Assembly: GCA_900116395.1 (NCBI GenBank)
Contig: FPAN01000005.1
Span: 124,001-188,000 of the forward strand
Source: Lachnospiraceae bacterium XBD2001
GTDB lineage: Bacteria > Bacillota > Clostridia > Lachnospirales > Lachnospiraceae
Length of the DNA: 64,000 nt
Reading direction: 5' to 3'
Below are positions 51,734 to 60,479 of the stretch, one piece after another. Within the stretch, counting starts at the first letter, position 1. Each line of letters begins with the position of its first letter. Below the pieces are notes generated by a model. The model was not told the DNA's origin. It saw nothing but the letters and a program-made list of their open reading frames with translations, and searched no databases. The translations under genes and the position numbers were made by a program.

Positions 51734-52678
51734 CTATACTTCCTTCGCTTCCCAGCCTTTTTCAGCAGTAATGCGAAAGTTCGCCAGGCCACCGTCTAAG
51801 GCTACTTCCGTCTTTTTCCACTCCACCGGAGTCTTGCCCGTTAACTTCTTAAAATTGCGGTTAAACGTTGATGGCGTGGTATATCCGATGTGGTAGCAGA
51901 TGTCTTCCATGGACATATCGCCCCGCTTAATTAAGACACAAGCCCGGTCGATGCGGATCATATTCACGTAATCCAACGGTTTCATATTCATGCTTTCTTC
52001 AAAAATCCGGCGAAAATGACTCTCACTCAGGCCACAAATCTCTGCCATATCAGCGATTTTGATATCTTCCTGATAATGCTCTCCCACATATCCGATGGCA
52101 TCTCGAATGTAGGTGTTGATCTTGGCGCTTCGCTTGGCTTTTTCCCGCTCATCATCCAGGCGCAGCACCTCAATAATCAAGGAGTGAATATAGCCTTTCA
52201 GGCTTTCCTTGTAATACAGCGGTTGTTCCCGGCATTCTTCGATGATCTTCTGCACCAGCTTCGCCAGATTCGGGTGATTCTTCACACTTTTTAGGGTGCC
52301 CCGCTTATTAAAAATACGCAGCATCTCTTCTGCGCTGATCTCGTCGCACTTAATCTCTGTCTGTATGAAGTCCTTGATATTGATAAACAAAAACTCCCAC
52401 TTACAGATATTGCCCGGATCACTAATGGTTGTATGTGGAATATTCTCCGGAATGATGGTAAACATCTTGTCGGAATAACGATAAGATCGGTCTTCGATAA
52501 TCAGCTCCCCACTTCCGTGGTAGCAATAACCGATTTCCAGATAGTTATGAAAATGCAGCATGCGGCCCATGCCCAGGCCGTATTCCTGCTCCCAGCCTTT
52601 GCCTAACTTGGCTAAGACGTAGTCCCCCTTGGGAATATCGTAATAGCGGAACTCCATCTTCTGCTTCTCTTTTGCCAT
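51734..52678 (-). CDS. AraC-family transcriptional regulator
   Basis: A 314-residue regulator. Residues 20-150 form a cupin-type sugar-sensing domain (HFHNYLEIGYCYHGSGEL). The last 100 residues are two HTH motifs: IKIADMAEICGLSESHFRRI and MSMEDICYHIGYTTPSTFNR, ending GKTPVEWKK. ATG 52678 (MAKEKQKMEF) is chosen over a longer frame to 52699 for its AAGGGG site. It reads in the same direction as the lactose-type operon just downstream and is probably its activator. Confidence 0.9.
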   Translation of the reverse strand: MAKEKQKMEFRYYDIPKGDYVLAKLGKGWEQEYGLGMGRMLHFHNYLEIGYCYHGSGELIIEDRSYRYSDKMFTIIPENIPHTTISDPGNICKWEFLFINIKDFIQTEIKCDEISAEEMLRIFNKRGTLKSVKNHPNLAKLVQKIIEECREQPLYYKESLKGYIHSLIIEVLRLDDEREKAKRSAKINTYIRDAIGYVGEHYQEDIKIADMAEICGLSESHFRRIFEESMNMKPLDYVNMIRIDRACVLIKRGDMSMEDICYHIGYTTPSTFNRNFKKLTGKTPVEWKKTEVALDGGLANFRITAEKGWEAKEV

Positions 52679-52739
52679 AACCCCTTGCCCCCTTTGCAAA
52701 AATGACTCTACTTCATCATAACATTGGGGGCATCATAAT

Positions 52740-54989
52740 TCAATTTGCAAAAAATCGATAGGTCTTGCGGCCGGCTTCCTTGGCCTGATAGAGGGCCTGA
52801 TCTGCCTGCTTGTACAATACGGAAAAGTCTACCTTCTCGCCTTTTTCGTAGGTCTTCTCATCGAAAATGCTAATACCAATGGATAAGGACGTAAGGTTGG
52901 GATAGCCGTTTCGTACTAACTCCAGGTCGTACTCGTGAATCAGCTTCTTGGCATATTCACCCAAAGCAATGGGGTTCTTCTCCCCGCGATAATAGATGCA
53001 GAACTCGTCACCACCTAAGCGCGCCGGGAAGATAATATTCTCCTGGGCCTTGGTACGTGCAGACTTCATGCACTTCGCCAAGAGGATTAACGCCATGTCT
53101 CCCACCTGATGTCCATAGGTGTCATTGACCTGCTTAAAGCGATCCAAATCCAGCATATAGAAGGCGCCACATTCCTGCTTCTTGGCTACTTCTTCCAGCT
53201 TCTCCTCCATCCAACGGCGGTTGTACAAGTCCGTTAAGTGGTCGTGGGTGGATGTTTCCACCATCCGGTCATAATCCTGATAGTGCTTAGTTAAATCAAA
53301 GACCCACAAAATATCTCCGGTATGATGTCCCTGATCCAATACCGGTTCTACCTTCATTTCGTAGGTGAACCCCTTCAACTCGATGGTGCTGATTTTCTTG
53401 GAAAAGGCCCGCTCAATATCCGGAATCTTGAAGGCGTCATCGAACTTCTTAAAGTCTCCGAAGATCTCATGCATGGATTCATTATGATACAGCACCTTGT
53501 GATTACGGTCGATAACTAAAACGCCGGTCTGGCCTCTATTTAAGGCGCTTCCGAAGTTCACGGTGACGGAATCCAAGTAGTTATAGCGCACCAAAGCGGT
53601 AGAGATAAACAACGCGGTAAATGGGATAAACAGCGCCGGAATCTCATATCCGTTGGTTATGTTTAATGGCTTTATCAAATACGCAGCCCACATAGAAATC
53701 ATGGCATAGGATAACAGACGCAATCTGCTCTTTTGGGTTGTGGTTCCCCGAAGCGCTGTTCTTATACCGATGCAGATGTGAATCAAACAAATAATCGCCG
53801 CATAGATTAAGAATCCATAGAAAGCCGGTCCATATCCTTCAATCTCCATCCGCGGGAAGGGACCTGCGTTCTTGTTGATAGAGATTCCCTTATAGAACAA
53901 TCCGTTCTCCTCGTAAGTGAACAGGAAATACATGGTAACCACCGTCACAACACCCTGAATCACATAGAGAATCTGCGGCATTTTTACATGGCAAAGCTCC
54001 TGGTTACAATAGGTCATGGCAAAAAACACCATGGATAGTGCAAAATACTGTACCTTGGTAGCGGTATAAACGCCCGCTACTTCGTTGGAGGTAATCTCCA
54101 ATAGGAATCCAAACACGTAGAGAATTCCCCAGGTTAAAAAGAAGCTGACGGATACCTGTGCGCGGGATGCCCGCTGCATCAACACGTAGATTAACAGTCC
54201 CACACCGATGAGCAAGGAAACCACGTGAGCATGAATGTAGATTTCCTGCCAGTTGATGCCCTGCATCAGATACTTGATATATGCCAACACCGCGAAATGG
54301 AACGGATAAAAAGCATAGAAGAAATGGTTGGATACGCGGGAACTTCCCTTTTGTCCGTTATAAAAATGCAGCGGAATCAAAGCCAGCACAAATCCCAATA
54401 AATACAGGCGTTCCTGCACCGTCCATTCATATACGGAGAAGTGATACTTCTGATTCATCAAAATCATGATGATAAGTACCACTTCCATTACCACCGTTGC
54501 CAGGGCGAATCGCTTGGCTGCGACTTTAAAATTCGGGCTGTAATAGAAAATCAGCACATAGATGATTGGCATCACGACCCATCCGCCAATCAGTAACGAC
54601 ACCAGAACCAAGGCTCCTACGATACACGCTCTTATTGCAATGTGCCATTTATCGTACTCCAACGCTGCCAATGCCAACAACGCCAACAGTAGATCGAAGA
54701 TAATGTTCTGGCGATAGTAATACTCCTCATGAAAGAATACATAGAACGGTACAACGGAAATCACCGCGAAGGAAGCCATGCGCTCGATATAGCGTCGCAG
54801 ATCCGAGGTGTGTCGGTACCCTTCTGCGATAAAAAAACACATAATCGGAAGGGTCAACCGTCCAAATATGTGCATCGCCTGGCCCAGCGGTGACATAAAA
54901 TCCACGAATCCCCATGCGGTATGATCCACTACCATCGCTACGACTGCCAGTAATTTTAACTGTGTTCTGTTTAATTCTAGTTTTCCCAT
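52740..54989 (-). CDS. TraX-domain membrane protein with PAS and GGDEF (diguanylate cyclase)
   Basis: A 749-residue fusion. Residues 1-240 resemble TraX (LNRTQLKLLAVVAMVVDH), the acyltransferase-3-like family first known for pilin acetylation, with about eight helices. Residues 245-465 add seven or eight helices of the histidine-kinase N-terminal 7TM type. A PAS domain (470-575) leads to a GGDEF domain (585-748) with an intact RLGGDEF (657-663), so c-di-GMP synthesis is likely. The combination suggests a membrane signal read through TraX. No c-di-GMP hydrolase or receptor is nearby. It precedes nothing in an evident operon. Confidence 0.88.
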   Translation of the reverse strand: MGKLELNRTQLKLLAVVAMVVDHTAWGFVDFMSPLGQAMHIFGRLTLPIMCFFIAEGYRHTSDLRRYIERMASFAVISVVPFYVFFHEEYYYRQNIIFDLLLALLALAALEYDKWHIAIRACIVGALVLVSLLIGGWVVMPIIYVLIFYYSPNFKVAAKRFALATVVMEVVLIIMILMNQKYHFSVYEWTVQERLYLLGFVLALIPLHFYNGQKGSSRVSNHFFYAFYPFHFAVLAYIKYLMQGINWQEIYIHAHVVSLLIGVGLLIYVLMQRASRAQVSVSFFLTWGILYVFGFLLEITSNEVAGVYTATKVQYFALSMVFFAMTYCNQELCHVKMPQILYVIQGVVTVVTMYFLFTYEENGLFYKGISINKNAGPFPRMEIEGYGPAFYGFLIYAAIICLIHICIGIRTALRGTTTQKSRLRLLSYAMISMWAAYLIKPLNITNGYEIPALFIPFTALFISTALVRYNYLDSVTVNFGSALNRGQTGVLVIDRNHKVLYHNESMHEIFGDFKKFDDAFKIPDIERAFSKKISTIELKGFTYEMKVEPVLDQGHHTGDILWVFDLTKHYQDYDRMVETSTHDHLTDLYNRRWMEEKLEEVAKKQECGAFYMLDLDRFKQVNDTYGHQVGDMALILLAKCMKSARTKAQENIIFPARLGGDEFCIYYRGEKNPIALGEYAKKLIHEYDLELVRNGYPNLTSLSIGISIFDEKTYEKGEKVDFSVLYKQADQALYQAKEAGRKTYRFFAN

Positions 54990-55082
54990 GTGTCCCTTTT
55001 ACAAGCTTTAAAGCCCTTATACTCCCGTAAATAATACATTTTTATCATATAATACTGCCGGTAAAATTTCCACATAGAAAAA

Positions 55083-55108
55083 CTCCCATCCAAAGGGATG
55101 GGAGCACG
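55083..55108 (-). terminator. Terminator of the 55118-55624 gene
   Basis: GCTCCCATCC-CTTT-GGATGGGAG, followed by five T residues on the minus strand. Confidence 0.88.
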
Positions 55109-55117
55109 ATTATTATC

Positions 55118-55624
55118 TTAGTTTAATACGTTTGCCAGAAGACCTGCCAAAATCAAGGACAAGATGGTTACTACAACGTAGATTGCGATGCAAAGGCCAA
55201 CCTTAGCGCCGGTTCCCTTCTTGCTGCGGGTTGCGGTCTGAACGGTGTATGCTACTGCAAATATATCAATGACAGCTCCAATTGCTCCGCCAATGATGAA
55301 CAACCAGTTGATGACATACAATACAATGAACGCATAGGACCAAGCAGGAACTTTTGCTGCTAAGTATTCCTCACCGGTTGTAACGTCCTTACCCTGATAG
55401 GTCAGAACCTTATTGGTTTCGGATACAAATAACTTCACACTCTCGCCGTTCTCCAAAGGAATGTTAAATACGTTCTCAAAGAAGTTACTCTCTACGCCGT
55501 CTTTTAACTCCTTGCAGTTGGTCTCGTTACCGCCGTTTACAGAGATCCACTTGTTCTTACGCATGGTTACGGTGACCGGTGTTCCGTCTTCTAAGTTAAA
55601 ATTCCAATTATTCTCTTTTGCCAT
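55118..55624 (-). CDS. Hypothetical two-helix membrane protein
   Basis: A 168-residue protein that I do not recognise. The N-terminal 85 residues are a hydrophilic, beta-rich domain (WNFNLEDGTPVTVTMRKNKW). Two hydrophobic segments follow (about 92-125 and 142-167), separated by a basic RSKKGTGAK loop. The layout suggests a cytosolic domain on a membrane hairpin. ATG 55624 has GGAGGTAG. It stands alone between the TraX-GGDEF gene and dtd. A terminator ends it. Confidence 0.75.
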   Translation of the reverse strand: MAKENNWNFNLEDGTPVTVTMRKNKWISVNGGNETNCKELKDGVESNFFENVFNIPLENGESVKLFVSETNKVLTYQGKDVTTGEEYLAAKVPAWSYAFIVLYVINWLFIIGGAIGAVIDIFAVAYTVQTATRSKKGTGAKVGLCIAIYVVVTILSLILAGLLANVLN

Positions 55625-55726
55625 TGTGTTACTACCTCCAAAACTTATTAATTATTCACACAAAAGGTATCTTACAACTTTTTTATCCACAATACTAGTG
55701 GGGAATCGTGAACTGCTAGTTCACTC

Positions 55727-56164
55727 CTACTTCTCGATAAGAATGGTGACCGGTCCGTCGTTCTCGGAGTTCACCATCATCTCTGCGCCGAATCTTCCGG
55801 TTTCCACATGGAAGCCCTTGTCCTTACACTCGGCGATTACCTGCTCATACAACGGTATCGCAAGTTCCGGTCTTGCCGCATCGGAAAAGCCCGGTCTTCT
55901 GGAGGATACATCTCCATACAACGTGAACTGGCTTACAATGAGCAGGTTGTTATAGCCTGCAGCCATTGGATTTAAGTTCATTTTGCCATTCTCATCCTCG
56001 AAGATACGAAGTCCCATGATTCGATCCGCCATCCAGGAAGCAATCTCTGTCGTATCGTCCTTATGAACCCCCAACAGAACCAGGAATCCCTTCTCGATTT
56101 TTCCCACTACTTCCCCATCAATGGTGACAGAGGCATGATTTACTCGTGTTACTACTGCTCGCAT
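55727..56164 (-). CDS. dtd: D-aminoacyl-tRNA deacylase
   Basis: A 145-residue enzyme that removes D-amino acids from mischarged tRNA. The motifs are all present: MRAVVTRVNHASVTI at the start, then SQFTLYGD (about 78) and the Gly-cis-Pro-type MVNSENDGPVT at the end. Length is normal. A short hairpin, GTGAACT/AGTTCAC, lies just beyond its stop, without a T run. It is divergent from the DUF4342 gene with about 180 bases between. Confidence 0.95.
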   Translation of the reverse strand: MRAVVTRVNHASVTIDGEVVGKIEKGFLVLLGVHKDDTTEIASWMADRIMGLRIFEDENGKMNLNPMAAGYNNLLIVSQFTLYGDVSSRRPGFSDAARPELAIPLYEQVIAECKDKGFHVETGRFGAEMMVNSENDGPVTILIEK

Positions 56165-56344
56165 CGCTTTTCCCTCACTTTTCTACATACTGCTTCCATT
56201 CTAGCATATGGTTTATTTTCCGCAATTAGCAATTTATATACCACTATTTCACGTAAATGTGTATATAATATTAGACAAGGGGTTTCTATAATAAGGATAA
56301 CAAGAAAACCAATAGATCTTGTTTCGAGGAAAGGAGATTTCACT

Positions 56345-56734
56345 ATGGAAATTACATTAGAAGCTGTAGAAAAAGTTATGGAAGAAACCGGTGTGGATTA
56401 TAAGACCGCCAAAGAAGCACTTACTGCTTCCGACGGAGATGTGGATGCTGCTATTAAGGCCATCCAGCCACAGACCCAGGAAATCAGCGAAGACATCAAA
56501 GCTCTGATGGAGAAGCTGAAAAAGAAAGTAAACGAAGGTAACGTGGATCGGGTTCAGATCAAGAAAGGCGACGAAGTTGTTCTTAGCGTTCCGGTCAATG
56601 TTGGTATCGTTGGCGGATTGGTTGGTTTAGCTGCCGCACCTTGGGCCTTAATTGCAGGCTCCTTAGCTGCATTTGGATTTGGTTGCCGACTTGTTATTGT
56701 CAAGAAGGACGGAACCTGCGACGAAATTGTATAA
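56345..56734 (+). CDS. DUF4342 domain protein with UBA-like N-terminus
   Basis: A 129-residue protein. Residues 1-40 form a UBA/TS-N-like three-helix domain (EETGVDYKTAKEALTASDGD). Residues 60-129 are the DUF4342 part, with KKGDEVVLSVPVNVGIVGG and a glycine/alanine-rich hydrophobic segment. ATG 56345 has a strong AAAGGAGATTT site; a longer frame from 56063 would overlap dtd and is rejected. A TATAAT lies at about 56264, without a good -35. Function is unknown; the family is common in Firmicutes. Confidence 0.85.
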   Translation: MEITLEAVEKVMEETGVDYKTAKEALTASDGDVDAAIKAIQPQTQEISEDIKALMEKLKKKVNEGNVDRVQIKKGDEVVLSVPVNVGIVGGLVGLAAAPWALIAGSLAAFGFGCRLVIVKKDGTCDEIV

Positions 56735-56738
56735 GTAT

Positions 56739-56777
56739 AAAAAAACACCTTCCGGGGAAATCCTCGGAAGGTGTTCT
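56739..56777. terminator. Bidirectional terminator between DUF4342 gene and rpsR
   Basis: ACACCTTCCGGGGA and TCCTCGGAAGGTGT pair with A and T runs at the ends. It serves two convergent genes. Confidence 0.87.
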
Positions 56778-56797
56778 ATTATCATCTTATAGAAAGA

Positions 56798-57055
56798 TTA
56801 CTCCTGTACATATGGCATCAGTGCTACGTGGCGAGCACGCTTGATAGCTACAGTTAAAGCTCTCTGATGCTTTGCGCAGTTTCCTGTGATTCTTCTAGGA
56901 AGGATCTTACCACGCTCAGAGATGTATCTCTTAAGCTTGTTGGTGTCCTTATAGTCGATTACATTATCTTTTCCACAGAATACGCAAACTTTCTTTCTTC
57001 TGCGCATAGGTCTACGTCTAGCGCCGTCTGGTCTGTCAGATTTATTAAAAGCCAT
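56798..57055 (-). CDS. rpsR: 30S ribosomal protein S18
   Basis: An 85-residue protein with a basic N-terminus ([16 protein letters not shown]) and the conserved [19 protein letters not shown], then [21 protein letters not shown]. Two Cys pairs, CVFC and one Cys in GNC, suggest a zinc-binding or former zinc-binding form. ATG 57055 has GGAGG. Third gene of rpsF-ssb-rpsR. Confidence 0.97.
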   Translation of the reverse strand: MAFNKSDRPDGARRRPMRRRKKVCVFCGKDNVIDYKDTNKLKRYISERGKILPRRITGNCAKHQRALTVAIKRARHVALMPYVQE

Positions 57056-57088
57056 GATTTTTCCTCCTATTCAATTCAAAGGGACTTC

Positions 57089-57523
57089 TTATGCAAATGG
57101 AAGCTCATCTTCAATTCCGTCCGGAATGTTCATGAAGCCGTCTCCCGCATCTGCTGTAGGTGCCGGGATGTCATTGCCACCGAAATCTCCACTAGCTGAC
57201 GAAGAGTTCTTGCTCTCAGCGAACTCAACGCTGTTAACGATAATTCTCATACCATAGACCATCTGGCCTTCCTTGTTGGTATAATTATCGTTCTGTAATT
57301 CACCCTCGATAACTACCTTGGTACCCTTACGAAGATACTTCTCTACGAATTCTCCCTGCTTACCGAAACTGGTGCAGTTGAAGAAATCTGCTGTTGGCTG
57401 ACCTTCACGCTTGAAGCGACGATCTACAGCGATGCTGTAACGTGCGACTGCTGTGTTGTTGGCTCCACCATATCTAACTTCAGGATCCCTTGTAAGGCGT
57501 CCCATCATAATAACTTTGTTCAT
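57089..57523 (-). CDS. ssb: Single-stranded DNA-binding protein
   Basis: A 144-residue protein with an OB-fold of about 105 residues (MNKVIMMGRLTRDPEVRYG, then FNCTSFGKQGEFVEKYLRKG) and a flexible tail of about 40 residues ending in acidic EDELPFA, close to the DDIPF-type tip that binds partners. It sits between rpsF and rpsR, the standard Firmicutes order. Confidence 0.96.
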   Translation of the reverse strand: MNKVIMMGRLTRDPEVRYGGANNTAVARYSIAVDRRFKREGQPTADFFNCTSFGKQGEFVEKYLRKGTKVVIEGELQNDNYTNKEGQMVYGMRIIVNSVEFAESKNSSSASGDFGGNDIPAPTADAGDGFMNIPDGIEDELPFA

Positions 57524-57543
57524 ACGATCTCCTTATCCGTATC

Positions 57544-57834
57544 TTACTGCTCGTCCTGACGAACAACTAAGAAACGAAGAACGTTATCCATGATGCGAAC
57601 GTGATCTTCGATCTGAGCAGGAGCATCTGCTTCTGCATCGAAATGAATGAAATAATAGTAAGCTTCGTTCATCTTCTGAATCTCGTAAGCTAACTTCTGC
57701 TTACCCCAATCATCAACGTCCGTAACAGTTCCACCGTATCTAGCAACATAATCCTTTGCTTTCTCAACTGTGGCTGTTCTAGCATCGTCTTCGATCTTAG
57801 CGTTGACAACGAGTGCTAATTCATACTTGTTCAT
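57544..57834 (-). CDS. rpsF: 30S ribosomal protein S6
   Basis: A 96-residue protein: MNKYELALVVNAKIEDDART, then GGTVTDVDDWGKQKLAYEI and a C-terminal FLVVRQDEQ. ATG 57834 follows AGGAGGTAAACAA; a longer frame to 57897 is not supported. First gene of rpsF-ssb-rpsR. In several bacteria S6 and S18 bind their own leader; here a CTCTTTTCTATAGAGAAGAG hairpin lies in the leader, but I cannot confirm the S6:S18 motif. Confidence 0.96.
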   Translation of the reverse strand: MNKYELALVVNAKIEDDARTATVEKAKDYVARYGGTVTDVDDWGKQKLAYEIQKMNEAYYYFIHFDAEADAPAQIEDHVRIMDNVLRFLVVRQDEQ

Positions 57835-57900
57835 TTGTTTACCTCCTTTTGGTCTTTTGGCCCTCTTCTCTATAGAAAAGAGCAAGGATATTTTCATATA

Positions 57901-57941
57901 CCACGAATTGATATATTAGCATCTTTTTCGTGGTTTTTCAA
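57901..57941 (-). promoter_or_regulatory. Promoter of rpsF-ssb-rpsR with flanking dyad
   Basis: TTGAAA (57941-57936) and TAATAT (57918-57913) are 17 bases apart on the minus strand. CCACGAA and TTCGTGG (57901-57907 and 57927-57933 in plus coordinates) form a dyad around the -10. Confidence 0.7.
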
Positions 57942-58126
57942 GGTCTTTTTTGGATGGCCTTGATATTTTTCTCTATTTTGGTTCGGGGAATCATCAACTG
58001 ATGATTGCATCCTAAACACTTCAAACGAAGGTCTCCTCCCACATATAGTACTTCCCACTCTTTGCTTCCACAAGGATGTGTTTTTTTCAATGTGAGGATA
58101 TCTCCGACTGCGATTTCCATTGGCAT
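57938..58126 (-). CDS. DUF951 family protein
   Basis: A 62-residue protein of the DUF951 family, with GDILTLKKTHPCGSKEWEVL and LKCLGCNHQLMIPR. Three Cys, one in HPCG and two in CLGC, suggest a small metal-binding protein. Family members sit near rpsF in many Firmicutes and have no established function. It follows the sirtuin gene by one base. Confidence 0.9.
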   Translation of the reverse strand: MPMEIAVGDILTLKKTHPCGSKEWEVLYVGGDLRLKCLGCNHQLMIPRTKIEKNIKAIQKRP

Positions 58127-58127
58127 T

Positions 58128-58868
58128 TTACACCTCGATTTGGGAGAGCACCTCTCCGATGCTATCCGTTATGACAAGATCCGCTCTGGTATCTCGGGCG
58201 GTGGCAGATTTATTGATGAGTACCAGATATTTGCCTCGGAAGTAGTCGATGAGGCCTGCTGCCGGATATACCACCAGGGAAGTTCCGCCGATAATCAACA
58301 TATCCGCATGGGATAACTCATACACGGATTCCTGCAGGATATTCTGGTCTAATCCTTCTTCATAGAGCACCACATCCGGCTTAATATCGCCACCACAGGC
58401 GTCACACTTGGGAACGGTCACACCTGCTGCCTTCTGCTCGAACATATAGGCGCCGTCAAAGAACTTGCCGCACTCCACACAATAATTGCGCAGGGTACTT
58501 CCGTGAAGTTCTAGGACCTTCTTGCTTCCTGCCTTCTGGTGCAATCCATCGATGTTCTGGGTAATGACTGCACTAAGTTTCCCCTTCGCTTCCATTTCCG
58601 CCAGCTTCTTATGGGCTGCATTGGGTTCGATACCGTCAATCATAATCTTTTCATTATAGAAGCGATAGAATTCCGGCTTGTTTCTCATATAAAAGGTATG
58701 ACTTAGAATCGTCTCCGGCGGATAGTCGTACTTCTGATTGTAGAGTCCGTCCACGCTACGAAAATCCGGAATTCCACTCTCCGTGGACACACCGGCTCCC
58801 CCAAAGAACACGATGCGATTGGAGTCATTTACCATTTCCTGCAACTTTTTGATTTTCTCAAGGTCCAT
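58128..58868 (-). CDS. NAD-dependent protein deacylase (sirtuin, CobB/SrtN type)
   Basis: A 246-residue Sir2 enzyme that removes acyl groups from lysines using NAD. The NAD site is FFGGAGVSTESGIPDFRS (about 21), the catalytic region is TQNIDGLHQKAGS with His in LELHGS (about 121). The zinc Cys pairs are CVECGKF and CDACGG. This matches the class U/M bacterial sirtuins. ATG 58868 is followed closely upstream by rsmI. A typical two-domain size. Confidence 0.94.
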   Translation of the reverse strand: MDLEKIKKLQEMVNDSNRIVFFGGAGVSTESGIPDFRSVDGLYNQKYDYPPETILSHTFYMRNKPEFYRFYNEKIMIDGIEPNAAHKKLAEMEAKGKLSAVITQNIDGLHQKAGSKKVLELHGSTLRNYCVECGKFFDGAYMFEQKAAGVTVPKCDACGGDIKPDVVLYEEGLDQNILQESVYELSHADMLIIGGTSLVVYPAAGLIDYFRGKYLVLINKSATARDTRADLVITDSIGEVLSQIEV

Positions 58869-58878
58869 AGTCCCCTCC

Positions 58879-59721
58879 TTATGATTCCTCCGTTAAAAGT
58901 GCATTGTAAATATCCCGCTTGCTCACGCCGCGGTCTTTTGCCATTTCCTTCATGGCGGTTTTTTTGTCCATACCCTGGTTGGTGTAGTAAGCAAGGTGTT
59001 CCGATAAGCTCATCTCTTCCCAGGCAGCCTGGGCTTCCTTCACCACCGCTTCCTTGGACTTGCCTTCGATGACAAGGACGTATTCCCCACGAGGCTCCCG
59101 CTCTTCGTATTCCGCAATGGCTCCGTCGATGGTGGTCTTATCCTTCTCTTCGAACTTCTTGGTAAGCTCCCGGCACAAAGTAATGCCACGGTCTCCGCCT
59201 AGTGCATCCCGCAGTTCCACCAACGTCTTCTTCAGATGATGGGGTGCTTCGTAGACAATCAGGGTTCTGGTATCCCGGCTCATCTCTTCTAGTACCCGGG
59301 CCCGCTCCTTCTTGTCCTTCGGTAAAAATGCTTCGAAGGAAAAGCGTCTGGAAGACTGCCCTGACATGGTAATTGCGGTCACTGCTGCGCAGGCTCCGGG
59401 AATGGTGGTTACTTCCAATCCTCGCTCGTAGCACATGGCAACAAGCTCTTCTCCCGGATCGGAGATGCCCGGAAGTCCGGCATCCGTAATCACGGCTACG
59501 TTCTCCCCGGCTCCAAGGCGCTCCAAAAGGTATTCTGCCTTATCGATTTTATTAAACTCATGATAGCTGGTCACCGGCGTATGAATATCAAAATGATCCA
59601 GAAGTTTTCTGGAGGTTCTGGTATCCTCGCAGGCAATCAAATCCACCGATTTTAAGGTCTCGATGGCCCGAAAGGTCATGTCGTCCATATTTCCGATGGG
59701 GGTTGCTACTAAATACAGCAT
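58879..59721 (-). CDS. rsmI: 16S rRNA 2'-O-ribose C1402 methyltransferase
   Basis: A 280-residue SAM-dependent enzyme. The family starts LYLVATPIGNMDDMTFRA and has LIACEDTRTS, VAVITDAGLPGISDPG and GACAAVTAITMSG; all are intact. The C-terminal extension (about 225-280), with a MDKKTAMKEMAKDRGVSKRD helix-turn-helix-like end, is usual. It lies 10 bases upstream of the sirtuin and 11 downstream of trmN6, in the conserved yaa/yab cluster. Confidence 0.96.
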   Translation of the reverse strand: MLYLVATPIGNMDDMTFRAIETLKSVDLIACEDTRTSRKLLDHFDIHTPVTSYHEFNKIDKAEYLLERLGAGENVAVITDAGLPGISDPGEELVAMCYERGLEVTTIPGACAAVTAITMSGQSSRRFSFEAFLPKDKKERARVLEEMSRDTRTLIVYEAPHHLKKTLVELRDALGGDRGITLCRELTKKFEEKDKTTIDGAIAEYEEREPRGEYVLVIEGKSKEAVVKEAQAAWEEMSLSEHLAYYTNQGMDKKTAMKEMAKDRGVSKRDIYNALLTEES

Positions 59722-59732
59722 ATCTTCTTCCT

Positions 59733-60479
59733 CTAATATCCGTAGGTGTCATAAATCTCCGGTGTGTAGACCCCGGGCTTCTCATATACAATCAGCGGCG
59801 GTTCTACCGTGATGCGGCTTTTGCCTCCTCGCAGGCCCTCGATTAAGACCATGTTGGGTTCCTTATCCACGTATGGATAGACCAGTCGCATGCGCTTGGG
59901 CTCTATGCCCTTCTGGCTCATCATGGTTAGAATCTCTACCAGACGAAACGGGCGGTGAACAAAATAGCACCGTCCCTGGGGCTTTAACAGCTTCGCGGTC
60001 TGGGTTACCACATCTTCTAGCGTGCACAGTACCTCATGGCGGGCGATGGTCTTGGCATCCCCGGCATTCTGCAGGCCGTGCTGTGCAATCATATAAGGCG
60101 GATTGCAGGTGACAACGTCGAAGCTTGCGGCTCCGAATATGGTAGATGCTTCCTTAATATCTCCGGTTACAATCTCTACCTTATCCTCTAAGCCGTTATA
60201 GGCCACACTACGTCTGGCCATATCTGCGCTCTCTTCCTGGATTTCCAGTCCTACGAAGCGCTTGCCCGGTGTTTTGGCCTCAAGCAAAATAGGAAGAATC
60301 CCGGTTCCTGTTCCCAGATCCACCACGGACTCTTCCTCTTTGACTCTTGCAAATCCGCTGAGGAGTACCGCATCCATGCCAAAGCAGAACTTGGCGGGAT
60401 TCTGTATGATCCCGTATCCGTTCCGCTGCAAATCATCAATGCGCTCTCCTTCTTTTAGCAGATTAGTTCTCTTTTCCAT
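59733..60479 (-). CDS. tRNA1(Val)-type adenine N6-methyltransferase
   Basis: A 248-residue class I methyltransferase of the TrmN6/YabB family. The SAM-binding motif is VVDLGTGTGILPILL (about 48) and the catalytic N-P-P-Y is in TCNPPYM (about 122). A substrate region, NGYGIIQNPAKFCFGMDAVLL, is typical. ATG 60479 is preferred to a GTG at 60509. The gene start overlaps the end of ricT by 17 bases. Confidence 0.9.
   Translation of the reverse strand: MEKRTNLLKEGERIDDLQRNGYGIIQNPAKFCFGMDAVLLSGFARVKEEESVVDLGTGTGILPILLEAKTPGKRFVGLEIQEESADMARRSVAYNGLEDKVEIVTGDIKEASTIFGAASFDVVTCNPPYMIAQHGLQNAGDAKTIARHEVLCTLEDVVTQTAKLLKPQGRCYFVHRPFRLVEILTMMSQKGIEPKRMRLVYPYVDKEPNMVLIEGLRGGKSRITVEPPLIVYEKPGVYTPEIYDTYGY

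Noticed and set aside
57835-57912. S6:S18 autoregulatory leader before rpsF
   Set aside because: A hairpin is present, but I could not identify the conserved bulge, so it is not claimed.
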